DNA from: Bacteroidota bacterium
Lineage (GTDB): Bacteria > Bacteroidota > Bacteroidia > Cytophagales > Cyclobacteriaceae
Assembly: GCA_023393375.1 (NCBI GenBank)
Contig: JAEWLI010000147.1
Location: forward strand, 1 to 19,404
DNA: 19,404 bases
Reading direction: 5' to 3'
Made by a program: the position numbers and the translations under genes. The notes under the pieces were generated by a model, which did not search any database, was not told where the DNA came from, and saw only the letters and a list, made by a program, of their open reading frames with translations. Numbering within the stretch: the stretch's first letter is position 1; each line of letters opens with the position of its first letter. Shown here piece after piece: positions 6,451-13,752 of the stretch.

Positions 6451-7245
6451 TCAAACAGCTACCGGAGCTTTTATATGAGGATGGGGATCATAATCTTCCA
6501 GTTGAAAATCTTCGAATCGAAAAGAAAAAATGTCTTTTACATCCGGATTGATTATCATTTTAGGCAATGGTCGGGGTTCACGGGTAAGTTGAAGCCTGGT
6601 TTGTTCGAGGTGATTAAGATATAAATGTGCATCACCAAAGGTATGTACAAAATCTCCCAAGTGAAGCTGGCATACTTGTGCCACCATCATGGTGAGAAGG
6701 GCATATGAAGCAATATTAAACGGAACTCCCAAAAAAACATCGGCACTTCTCTGGTATAATTGGCAGCTAAGTCGTCCATCTGCTACATAAAACTGGAAAA
6801 TGGTATGGCAGGGTGGCAAGGCCATTTTTTCAATTTCACCCACATTCCAGGCACTTACGATCAGTCTTCTGCTATCCGGATTTCTTTTGATCTGGGATAT
6901 CAGTTCTGAAATCTGGTCTATGGTTTTGCCATTTCCCATACTCCAGCTACGCCACTGTTTCCCATAGACTGGTCCTAACTCACCAGACTCATCAGCCCAT
7001 TCATTCCAGATCGATACACCATTCTCTGTCAAATATTTAATATTGGTTTCCCCTTTTAAAAACCAAAGCAATTCATGAATGATAGAACGTAAGTGTAGTT
7101 TTTTTGTAGTAATACACGGGAATCCTTCTGATAAATCGAACCGCATTTGATAACCAAACACACTTAATGAACCCGTACCTGTTCGGTCATCTTTCTTTGC
7201 ACCATGATCTAAAATATGCTGCATCAGGTCTAAATACTGCTTCAT
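6451..7245 (-). CDS. thyA: Thymidylate synthase (ThyA type)
   Basis: This enzyme methylates dUMP to dTMP using 5,10-methylenetetrahydrofolate, in the cytoplasm. With the ATG at 7245 the protein is 264 aa, exactly the length of E. coli ThyA. The landmarks fall on the E. coli numbering: R21 in DRTGTG, the folate and substrate-binding region LHLRSIIHELLWFL (51-64), R126-R127 in SRRLIVSAWN, the nucleophile Cys146 in LPPCH, and a C-terminus of HIKAPVAV. The frame is open further upstream to an ATG at 7293, but those 16 extra residues do not resemble the family start and would overlap the predicted promoter. A usual partner, dihydrofolate reductase, is not next to it. It converges on the RNA methyltransferase gene with a 2-bp gap and no visible terminator. 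Confidence 0.97.
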   Translation of the reverse strand: MKQYLDLMQHILDHGAKKDDRTGTGSLSVFGYQMRFDLSEGFPCITTKKLHLRSIIHELLWFLKGETNIKYLTENGVSIWNEWADESGELGPVYGKQWRSWSMGNGKTIDQISELISQIKRNPDSRRLIVSAWNVGEIEKMALPPCHTIFQFYVADGRLSCQLYQRSADVFLGVPFNIASYALLTMMVAQVCQLHLGDFVHTFGDAHLYLNHLEQTRLQLTREPRPLPKMIINPDVKDIFSFRFEDFQLEDYDPHPHIKAPVAV

Positions 7246-7270
7246 AGGATGAATGTTTTTTGAGTGGTTG

Positions 7271-7301
7271 CAAAAATAAGCGAACCACCTCATTTTGCAA
7301 T
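7271..7301 (-). promoter_or_regulatory. Candidate thyA promoter (ATTG, 19 bp, TATTTTTG)
   Basis: On the minus strand, TATTTTTG (7278-7271) matches TAnnTTTG and is preceded after 19 bp by ATTG (7301-7298), which contains the TTG of the Bacteroidota -33 element. The transcription start would be near 7264, about 19 bp before the thyA ATG. This also argues for the 7245 start over the longer frame. Confidence 0.5.
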
Positions 7302-7344
7302 GTCAAATGTAACGAATCTGTAAAACGGAAAATGGAAGTTCGAC

Positions 7345-7376
7345 AAAAAAATAAAGCATACGAAAATATGCTTTAT
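7345..7376 (-). terminator. Rho-independent terminator downstream of the response regulator
   Basis: A perfect 10-bp inverted repeat (ATAAAGCATA at 7351-7360, TATGCTTTAT at 7367-7376) with a 6-nt loop is followed on the minus strand by a run of seven U (7351-7345). It lies 28 bp after the response-regulator stop. It should end that transcript before thyA. Confidence 0.85.
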
Positions 7377-7404
7377 CTGAATTATGAAAATTTATTTTAG
7401 AAGA

Positions 7405-7809
7405 CTAAGTGTTGGACATCACTTTTATTTCTGCCAAAGTTCTTTCTGTAAGAGGTTTTGTAATGAATTTTATGACATAATCATTGTTTACGATTTTATC
7501 AATATCCCGTTTATTGTCAGAACTCGAAAGGATGATCACCCTGCATTTATCCTTCACAATTTCTGAATATTTTTCAAATTCATACAAAAACACAAATCCG
7601 TCCACAATAGGCATATTGATATCAAGAAAGATCAGGTCGGGAAGATTTTCAAGGTTATCTTTGTTTTCATCAAGATATTCCAAAGCACTTTTCCCCGAGT
7701 TCTTAATGATCACTTTTTTGGCAAATTCGGTTATTTCTATTATTCTGCGGCTGATAAAGTTGTCAGTATCATTATCATCCACAAGCATTACCATTTCAAT
7801 GTTGTCCAT
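7405..7809 (-). CDS. Single-domain response regulator (CheY-like receiver)
   Basis: The 134-aa protein is a stand-alone receiver domain with no output domain. Visible residues: acidic pair D11-D12 in LVDDND, phospho-acceptor D63 in LIFLDINMP, the switch Ser in ILSSSD (about 95-97), and K118-P119 in FITKPL. It would take a phosphoryl group from a histidine kinase and signal by protein contact. Neither kinase nor partner is encoded nearby, so the pathway is unknown. Bacteroidota carry many such short regulators. The ATG has an AAGGA element about 9 bp upstream, a candidate promoter lies at 7877-7904 and a strong terminator follows, so it is probably transcribed alone. Flanking genes (thyA, lytic transglycosylase) give no functional hint. 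Confidence 0.93.
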   Translation of the reverse strand: MDNIEMVMLVDDNDTDNFISRRIIEITEFAKKVIIKNSGKSALEYLDENKDNLENLPDLIFLDINMPIVDGFVFLYEFEKYSEIVKDKCRVIILSSSDNKRDIDKIVNNDYVIKFITKPLTERTLAEIKVMSNT

Positions 7810-7876
7810 TTTTATGTTCCTTATTTTATTTGCTGGTTATTATGTGTTGTTAAAAATATAAAACATTAAGTTGCAT

Positions 7877-7904
7877 CAAATATATATGTTTTTGACCAAA
7901 ACAA
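7877..7904 (-). promoter_or_regulatory. Candidate promoter of the response regulator (TTG, 17 bp, TATATTTG)
   Basis: TATATTTG on the minus strand (7884-7877) is preceded after 17 bp by TTG (7904-7902), within the TTG-N17-23-TAnnTTTG range known from Flavobacterium. The transcription start would be near 7870, giving a leader of about 60 nt. Confidence 0.45.
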
Positions 7905-7981
7905 CGATTGGGTTAAGTGTGTGATCAGGTAATAAACAAATCGGTTTTCTATATTTTTAGGTTAAATTTTCTAATATCCAC

Positions 7982-7991
7982 CACACGTGTG
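7982..7991. repeat. Perfect 10-bp palindrome CACACGTGTG in the 7810-8071 spacer
   Basis: The spacer between the transglycosylase stop and the response-regulator start is 262 bp and carries no convincing gene. Apart from the predicted regulator promoter it holds this palindrome, two copies of AATCGGTT (7939, 8044) and a weak hairpin (GGTAAT 8031-8036 with ATTACC 8056-8061, flanked by GCAAA and TTTGC). The palindrome lies upstream of the regulator promoter and could be an operator, but a chance match cannot be excluded. Confidence 0.4.
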
Positions 7992-8071
7992 AAAATGTTT
8001 CTTAAAAAAGTATTGGCAAATCTAACATATGGTAATGGTATGCAATCGGTTGAATATTACCGTTTGCGTGA

Positions 8072-9985
8072 CTATTGGGATACTCTGAGATTTTCTCCAA
8101 CAGAAACTTTAAAGTCTGATTTGTTATTCCACTCCATTATTTCCTGAATTGTTACATTGTATTGACGGGCTATTTTATATAATGTTTCTCCTACTGTCAC
8201 TTTATGGAAAATGTAAGATTTGGAATTATTTTGAGTAAATTGATCGTCAGATTCAGGTAATATCATTTTTTGATCAACGATCAGTTCTTGACCAATTTTA
8301 ATAGCATCATCATAAGTCAACTGATTCCATTTCATAAGCTGGGTGATTGAGATCTGATACATTCTTGAAATGGAATATAAGGTTTCACCAGGATCTACTG
8401 TATGGATACCTGTACCAGATGATATTTTCTCTGCATAAGATTCATTAATAGGAAAATCTTCTGTTTCATTATTTTGGGTTTGAGAAAGGTTTCCTTCCAA
8501 AGGTTTATTGATTTTAGTAGAAGCAGGTTGTGGTATTGTTTCTTGTTGAGCTGATTGAACAGGTTTTTCTACTGCAGCAGGTACTGACGCAACAGGACGT
8601 GATTCCGTTACTACCGGAGCAGTAATGGCTTTGGTATTTGTTGCCTTTATTTCTTCTTTCGGTGTTTCCAATGGTTTGAATTCAACAGGTTGATTTTTAG
8701 GACGTATAAACCTCAACCAAAGCACCATTCCTGGTTTAGCTTCTTCAGGTTTGGAAATTCTGTTTTTCTGTAAAAGCTTTTGGAGCTTCACCCCATATTT
8801 TTGCGAAACCTGCCATAAATCCTCATGGTGTTGTAGTACATGGTGATGGACTTTGGCTTTATTTTTTTTCGGTTGCAGATAATAGGCATGACCTGTAAGT
8901 ACTTCTTGCGAGTTTCTCAGGTCGTTATATTTACGAAATTTATCACTTGAAATATTCCCGATAACCGCCAATGTGCTCACATTATCTGTTTCTTTTCTGG
9001 CAATTACACCTTCCCTGCCATTAATTTTCACATGATAAGCATTAAACCCCTCAAACTCTTCTATCTCCGGGAATTTTGTACTCTCATCCTTCTGTTCTAT
9101 TGTTTTTATTCGATGGTTCACTGATTCCTTTTGTTTTTCTGCAGGAGCACCAGATGTAGCATAAAGATCTGGACGGGCACCGGCTTTCAACGGTACTATA
9201 ATGGTATATTCTTTATCTAAAGGGGGACGATCTCTTTTGAGCCATTTGTTATAGCTAAACATTTCATCTTCCGTGACCGAGAAATCCCTGGCTACTTCTT
9301 TCAAAGTTTTATTGCTGGCATAATTGTATTCATACAGGAAAATATCAGGTGATGGATAATCTCTTAAAGCATTCTCAAATACTACTTTATGAGCCAGAAA
9401 TTTTTTGATATACCAATGCAGGTTCTTGTCCAAATGCATGGTTTTGGAACCAAAATATTTTTTGTCCACCATTTTCTCCGCACCACCACGACCTGCGTAA
9501 TAGGCGAGCAGGGCGTAAACCCAGTTGTCATAGTAAAAATTATTCTTTTTTAGGTACCTGGCAGCACCTCTCGACGAAGATACAATATTCATCCGCTCGT
9601 CCACAGTACCATCAATCTTTAATCCCACCTCTTCGGCCGATTCTTTTTTAAACTGCCAAAAACCCACTGCATTGGATGTAGAAACCGCATCAGCAATCAA
9701 TGCACTCTCCTGAAGTACCAGGTATTTGAATTCATCCGGTAGATTTTCTTCTCTAAATATTCTTTCTATAATTGGAAAGTATAATTTAGCCCTGTCCAAT
9801 TTTATATTCAGGTATTTTGGGCTTCTGCTTAAAGCGTCAACTTCTGCCTGAATCTCTTTTCTCAATGCCTCCGACAAACGAAGATCCATCCCTGCAAATT
9901 TGATGTGAGAAGGGGTATGATAGGTTTGCCCATAAATAAGCGAACTGGAAAATAGCAAAATAAGTGCGAAAAAATATCTGATCAT
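8072..9985 (-). CDS. MltD-like membrane-bound/periplasmic lytic transglycosylase with LysM repeats
   Basis: The 637-aa protein starts with a signal peptide that ends near IYGQ (residue 20). Residues about 70-205 form an SLT/MltD lytic transglycosylase domain: FKYLVLQES with catalytic Glu93, NAVGFWQF (105-112) and VDERMN (128-133). The usual AYNAG appears as AYYAG (161-165), an Asn-to-Tyr change. LysM peptidoglycan-binding repeats lie at about 381-426, 527-572 and 593-636, with a LysM-like, weaker one at about 218-266. A Pro/Glu/Thr-rich linker spans about 430-520. The enzyme cleaves the MurNAc-GlcNAc bond in peptidoglycan to give 1,6-anhydro ends and should act in the periplasm. It follows the O-methyltransferase gene with a 3-bp gap and belongs to the M16 peptidase/methyltransferase operon. 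Confidence 0.93.
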   Translation of the reverse strand: MIRYFFALILLFSSSLIYGQTYHTPSHIKFAGMDLRLSEALRKEIQAEVDALSRSPKYLNIKLDRAKLYFPIIERIFREENLPDEFKYLVLQESALIADAVSTSNAVGFWQFKKESAEEVGLKIDGTVDERMNIVSSSRGAARYLKKNNFYYDNWVYALLAYYAGRGGAEKMVDKKYFGSKTMHLDKNLHWYIKKFLAHKVVFENALRDYPSPDIFLYEYNYASNKTLKEVARDFSVTEDEMFSYNKWLKRDRPPLDKEYTIIVPLKAGARPDLYATSGAPAEKQKESVNHRIKTIEQKDESTKFPEIEEFEGFNAYHVKINGREGVIARKETDNVSTLAVIGNISSDKFRKYNDLRNSQEVLTGHAYYLQPKKNKAKVHHHVLQHHEDLWQVSQKYGVKLQKLLQKNRISKPEEAKPGMVLWLRFIRPKNQPVEFKPLETPKEEIKATNTKAITAPVVTESRPVASVPAAVEKPVQSAQQETIPQPASTKINKPLEGNLSQTQNNETEDFPINESYAEKISSGTGIHTVDPGETLYSISRMYQISITQLMKWNQLTYDDAIKIGQELIVDQKMILPESDDQFTQNNSKSYIFHKVTVGETLYKIARQYNVTIQEIMEWNNKSDFKVSVGENLRVSQ

Positions 9986-9988
9986 AGG

Positions 9989-10630
9989 TTACAACTTTCT
10001 TATTATCATTAAACCATCCCTCACCGGAAGTAAAACATTTTCTACCCTCCGATCCTCGTTGATTTTATTGTTAAAACTAATTACTGCTGAAGTGCTTTTA
10101 TCGGTATTTGATGTTTTTTTGATTACTTTGCCGCTCCACAACACATTATCTGCAATGATAAGGCCGCCCGGTCTCACTTTTTCAAAAACCAGATCATAAA
10201 ATTCACCATAAAATTCCTTGTCAGCATCGATGAATACCATATCAAAAGTCTCATCTAACTTTGGAATAATTGATCTGGCATCACCCATTTTTAAATCCAC
10301 CCTATCTTCCATGCCTGCCTCTGTAACAAATCTTCTGATCATGTGTTCGAGTTCTTCATTCGATTCGATGGTGATGACCTTGCCTCCATCAGCTAATCCT
10401 TCCGCAAGGCAGAGCGTGGCATAGGCGGTATAAGTACCTATTTCCAATACACATTTTGGTTGCTGTAGTTTTGAAAGTAATGATAAAACCCTGCCCTGTA
10501 AATGCCCGGACAGCATTCTTGGATTTAATACCTTCAAGTGAGTTTCCCTGTTTATTTTTGACAAAACAGGGGTTTCCGGTGAGGTGTGTAATTCAGCGTA
10601 TGCAGCAATGTCAGCATTTAGAAATTCCAT
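9989..10630 (-). CDS. Class I SAM-dependent O-methyltransferase (COMT/CCoAMT-like)
   Basis: The 213-aa cytoplasmic enzyme has the catechol/caffeoyl-CoA O-methyltransferase layout. The SAM motif I is VLEIGTYTAYATL (61-73); the acidic end of the next strand is IES (88-90); the metal and substrate residues sit in FIDADKEFY (133-141) and ADNVLWSG (160-167); and the family end LPVRDGLMI is at 201-209. Members methylate catechol-like hydroxyls in a Mg-dependent way, but bacterial substrates are mostly unknown. The ATG lies 13 bp after the M16 peptidase stop, and the transglycosylase starts 3 bp after this gene ends, so the three should share an mRNA. The operon context does not reveal the substrate. 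Confidence 0.92.
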   Translation of the reverse strand: MEFLNADIAAYAELHTSPETPVLSKINRETHLKVLNPRMLSGHLQGRVLSLLSKLQQPKCVLEIGTYTAYATLCLAEGLADGGKVITIESNEELEHMIRRFVTEAGMEDRVDLKMGDARSIIPKLDETFDMVFIDADKEFYGEFYDLVFEKVRPGGLIIADNVLWSGKVIKKTSNTDKSTSAVISFNNKINEDRRVENVLLPVRDGLMIIRKL

Positions 10631-10643
10631 TGCATTATTTTTT

Positions 10644-11876
10644 TTAATTGGGAACGAATGTGAGGTAACTTAAAGTATCAGGATCGAACATTTCATTGGC
10701 AGTTTTTAACAGATCCGATGAATTAATTTGTTTTATTTGGGTAAATATTTCCTCTAGTGACTGGATTCTTTCGCAATCCAAAATACTTTTACCCATCATC
10801 AGCATCAAACTTGTGTTATTTTCTTCTGCCATCGCCAATTGACCCATAATTTGTTCTTTAGCCCGGTGTAATTGTACAGAGCCGAGGGCATTTTCTTTCA
10901 GATTTCTTAATTCTTTTAATGTTAGCTTAATGCTTCTCTCCAATTGACGTGGTTCTGTACCGAAATATATGGCAAACAAGCCAGAATCAGTATAGGATGT
11001 AAAACTGGCATCAATAGAATATACATAACCGTATTTTTCTCGAAGGGCCATATTCAGACGGGAATTTAAGCCAGGTCCGCCAAGAATGTTTATCAGTGTG
11101 AAAAATGTAAAACGATCTTCATCATGTATGGAATAAGCTGTCCGTCCTATGGCACATTGAGCTTGTGAAAGAGGGCGTTCTACTTGTTTGATCTGTGGAA
11201 TATATTTGATAAAAGGTTTTCTTTGTTTGGTAGCTGAAAAGGAAGGGATATCTGTCAAATATTTCTGTGTCAACTTCACCACTTTTGTAAAACTGATATT
11301 GCCTACACATGAAAATACAATCTTTTCTGTATTGATGTTTTCATTGATAAATTTCTGGAAATCATCTTTTAAGAATGATCGGATGCTTTCCTGGGTACCA
11401 AGAATATTATATCCCAATGGATGATCGGGAAAAATTACCGAATCAAAATCGTCTTGAATAGCATCTTCCGGATTATCGAGGTACATGGCCATTTCCTCAA
11501 GGATAACTTTTCGCTCGCGTTCTATCTGTTTTTCCGGGAAAATTGAATCGAAAGTGATGTCGGTGAGTAGTTCGAGTGCACTTTCGAAATGTTTGAATAA
11601 CACTGAAGCATAAAAACAGATTTTTTCTTTGGTAGTATAAGCATTCAATTCCCCTCCCACGGATTCCAGTCGGTTGAGAATGTGAAAGGCTTTCCGCTTT
11701 TTAGTGCCCTTAAAAGCCATATGTTCCCAAAAATGTGCCAACCCCTGTTGATGCGGATCTTCATCCCGACTGCCAATGTCGAGTATAAATCCACAATGCA
11801 CAATCTTGGTGTTTGTGACTTCTTTGTGAACTATCCGAATACCGTTGGGTAATGTTATGATATTGTAGTCTTCCAT
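10644..11876 (-). CDS. M16-family zinc peptidase (pitrilysin/processing-peptidase type)
   Basis: The 410-aa protein is a single-chain M16B-type peptidase. The inverted zinc motif HFWEH (H48, E51, H52) is intact, with the distal Glu in VILEEM (E127 or E128). The N-terminal domain contains GSRDEDP and ESVGGELNAYTTKE (71-84), and the C-terminal M16_C domain has GGPGLNSRLNMALREKYGYVYSI (266-287 region), including the substrate-contacting R279 and Tyr pair. There is no signal peptide, so it is probably cytoplasmic. It is the active-half type, and no inactive partner is next to it. It leads the operon with the O-methyltransferase and transglycosylase. The frame is open back to the glnS stop but without a start codon, so ATG 11876 is the start. 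Confidence 0.93.
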   Translation of the reverse strand: MEDYNIITLPNGIRIVHKEVTNTKIVHCGFILDIGSRDEDPHQQGLAHFWEHMAFKGTKKRKAFHILNRLESVGGELNAYTTKEKICFYASVLFKHFESALELLTDITFDSIFPEKQIERERKVILEEMAMYLDNPEDAIQDDFDSVIFPDHPLGYNILGTQESIRSFLKDDFQKFINENINTEKIVFSCVGNISFTKVVKLTQKYLTDIPSFSATKQRKPFIKYIPQIKQVERPLSQAQCAIGRTAYSIHDEDRFTFFTLINILGGPGLNSRLNMALREKYGYVYSIDASFTSYTDSGLFAIYFGTEPRQLERSIKLTLKELRNLKENALGSVQLHRAKEQIMGQLAMAEENNTSLMLMMGKSILDCERIQSLEEIFTQIKQINSSDLLKTANEMFDPDTLSYLTFVPN

Positions 11877-11948
11877 TTGGCTTACACCACTTACGACTAA
11901 ATTTGCATAAGTAGCTGATTTCCGCTCTTCCTTTAACCCACTAATCCC

Positions 11949-13637
11949 TTAATCTTTCTTCCAGGTATCTCTCAATGTAGTCGTTCGGTTAAAAACCAAC
12001 TTGTTCTCTGAGGTATGTTTGGTGTCGAGACAAAAATAACCGATTCTTTGAAACTGAAACCTTTCTCCAGGTTTTGCCATCTTTAATGATGGTTCCACTT
12101 TACAATTGGCCAATATTTTCAAACTGTCAGGATTCATATAATCTTTGAAATCCCCCTCTTTTTGAGACCCCGGATCTTCAACATGAAACAGCCTGTCGTA
12201 TAAACGCACTTCGGCATCTACGGCATGTGCAGCAGAAACCCAATGTAAAGTGCCTTTTACTTTCCGGTTACTTTCTGCCATTCCACTCCGGGTATTTGGA
12301 TCATAGGTACACTTCAACTCGATGACATTCCCATCATTGTCTTTGATTACTTCTTCACATTTGATAATGTAGCCATTTTTCAACCTTACTTCATTACCCG
12401 GAGATAATCTAAAATACTTCTTAGGGGGATTTTCCATAAAATCTTCCTTTTCAATATACAATTCTCTTGAAAAAGGAATACTTCTGGAGCCCATGGTTTC
12501 ATCTTCAGGATTGTTTTCGGCATCCATTTCTTCTACTTTCCCTTCAGGATAGTTGGTTAGTGTAAGTTTTAATGGATTTAATACCGCCATTACTCTTTGA
12601 GCTTTTTTATTGAGATCTTCCCTGATGCTGAATTCCAGCAATGCCACATCGATGAGGTTATCCCTTTTCGCTACACCTACCTTTTCAGAAAACATCCTGA
12701 TCGATTCTGGTGTATAACCTCGTCGCCGTAAACCGGAAATAGTTGGCATGCGTGGATCATCCCATCCATCTACCAGGTTTTTATTTACCAATTCAAGTAA
12801 TTTCCTTTTACTCATTATGGTATAGCTCAGATTTAACCTGGCAAATTCAATCTGACGAGGACGGTAAGTTGTGTCAAACAGATTGTCGATGAACCAATCG
12901 TATAACGGTCTGTGCACTTCAAATTCTAAAGTACATAATGAATGTGTGATCCCTTCAATATAATCAGATTGCCCATGAGCAAAGTCGTACATTGGATAGA
13001 TACACCATTTATCTCCTGTGCGGTGATGATGAGCAAATTTAATTCGGTACAATACCGGATCTCGCATATGCATATTGGGAGATGCCATGTCTATTTTAGC
13101 ACGCAACATTTTACTCCCTTCCTTAAACTCACCTTTTTTCATCCTTTCAAACAGCGAAAGGTTTTCTTCAACGGTCCTGTTTCTGTACGGGCTTTCTTTG
13201 CCAGGCTGGGTGGGTGTACCACGATTAGCAGAAACTTCCTCTGCAGATAAATCGCACACATATGCTTTACCTTTTTTAATCAATTTTATCGCCAGGTCGT
13301 ACAATTGGTCGAAATAGTTAGAAGCGTAAAATTCCCGGTCATCCCAATCAAAACCCAACCACTTCACATCTTCCCGGATGGAATTAACATATTCTACATC
13401 TTCTGTAGAAGGATTGGTGTCGTCGAAACGCAAATTGCATTTTCCCTGATATTTCTTCGCTAAACCAAAATTGAGACAGATGGATTTCGCATGACCAATA
13501 TGGAGATATCCGTTTGGTTCAGGTGGAAAACGTGTATGAACCCTGCTCTCGTTCTTTTGATTTTTGATATCTTCTTCTATGATATTTTCGATGAAATGAA
13601 GGGGTTTCCCTTTTTCTTCTTTTATTTCACTTTCCAT
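11949..13637 (-). CDS. glnS: Glutaminyl-tRNA synthetase
   Basis: The 562-aa class I synthetase charges tRNA-Gln with glutamine. It carries the HIGH motif within PPEPNGYLHIGHAKS (HIGH at 46-49), and the KMSKS loop appears as IMSKR (275-278). The GlnRS-type DDTNP, DWDDREF and GDKWCIYPMYDFAH segments distinguish it from GluRS. The C-terminal anticodon-binding beta-barrels finish with FNRTTTLRDTW, as in E. coli GlnRS (554 aa), so it is full length. The presence of GlnRS means that this organism makes Gln-tRNA directly; whether it also has GatCAB cannot be judged here. The ATG is preceded by AAGGAG with 5 bp spacing, an unusually good Shine-Dalgarno sequence for this genome. Two TAnnTTTG boxes lie in the 115-bp gap after recQ. 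Confidence 0.97.
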   Translation of the reverse strand: MESEIKEEKGKPLHFIENIIEEDIKNQKNESRVHTRFPPEPNGYLHIGHAKSICLNFGLAKKYQGKCNLRFDDTNPSTEDVEYVNSIREDVKWLGFDWDDREFYASNYFDQLYDLAIKLIKKGKAYVCDLSAEEVSANRGTPTQPGKESPYRNRTVEENLSLFERMKKGEFKEGSKMLRAKIDMASPNMHMRDPVLYRIKFAHHHRTGDKWCIYPMYDFAHGQSDYIEGITHSLCTLEFEVHRPLYDWFIDNLFDTTYRPRQIEFARLNLSYTIMSKRKLLELVNKNLVDGWDDPRMPTISGLRRRGYTPESIRMFSEKVGVAKRDNLIDVALLEFSIREDLNKKAQRVMAVLNPLKLTLTNYPEGKVEEMDAENNPEDETMGSRSIPFSRELYIEKEDFMENPPKKYFRLSPGNEVRLKNGYIIKCEEVIKDNDGNVIELKCTYDPNTRSGMAESNRKVKGTLHWVSAAHAVDAEVRLYDRLFHVEDPGSQKEGDFKDYMNPDSLKILANCKVEPSLKMAKPGERFQFQRIGYFCLDTKHTSENKLVFNRTTTLRDTWKKD

Positions 13638-13642
13638 GTTGA

Positions 13643-13648
13643 CTCCTT
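13643..13648 (-). promoter_or_regulatory. Strong Shine-Dalgarno sequence of glnS (AAGGAG)
   Basis: AAGGAG on the minus strand lies 5 bp before the glnS ATG. It fixes the start and stands out because most genes in this window have no comparable element. Confidence 0.75.
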
Positions 13649-13691
13649 TTTGATAATATTTCCTGATAATACCAGGTCATTAAAAATTTTC

Positions 13692-13736
13692 CAAAGTTAA
13701 AACTAAAATAACAAACAAGTAACCGGTACAAAGATA
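13692..13736 (-). promoter_or_regulatory. Two candidate -7 boxes upstream of glnS
   Basis: On the minus strand, TATCTTTG (13736-13729) and TAACTTTG (13699-13692) both match TAnnTTTG. The proximal box would give a leader of about 48 nt, and a TTG-containing CTTG lies 16 bp upstream of it, slightly under the usual spacing. glnS thus seems to have its own promoter separate from the recQ operon. Confidence 0.4.
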
Positions 13737-13752
13737 TTTCTCTGGGCAAGGA

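Noticed and set aside
7246..7293. 16-residue N-terminal extension of thyA from an upstream ATG
   Set aside because: The 264-aa form aligns residue for residue with E. coli ThyA numbering (Cys146), and the extension would overlap the predicted promoter.
7917..8147. 76-aa plus-strand frame in the spacer before the transglycosylase
   Set aside because: It runs into the 3' end of the transglycosylase gene on the other strand and has no recognisable features.
11877..11951. glnS and the M16 peptidase are in the same frame, with open codons from the glnS TAA to the peptidase ATG, as in stop-codon readthrough
   Set aside because: Both proteins have complete natural ends. An open run of 24 codons is not rare by chance, and no start codon or readthrough signal is seen.
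12942..13317. Plus-strand frames of 102 and 80 aa inside glnS, and similar frames inside recQ, comEC and the M16 gene
   Set aside because: They lie entirely opposite well-supported genes and show no domain or natural protein composition.
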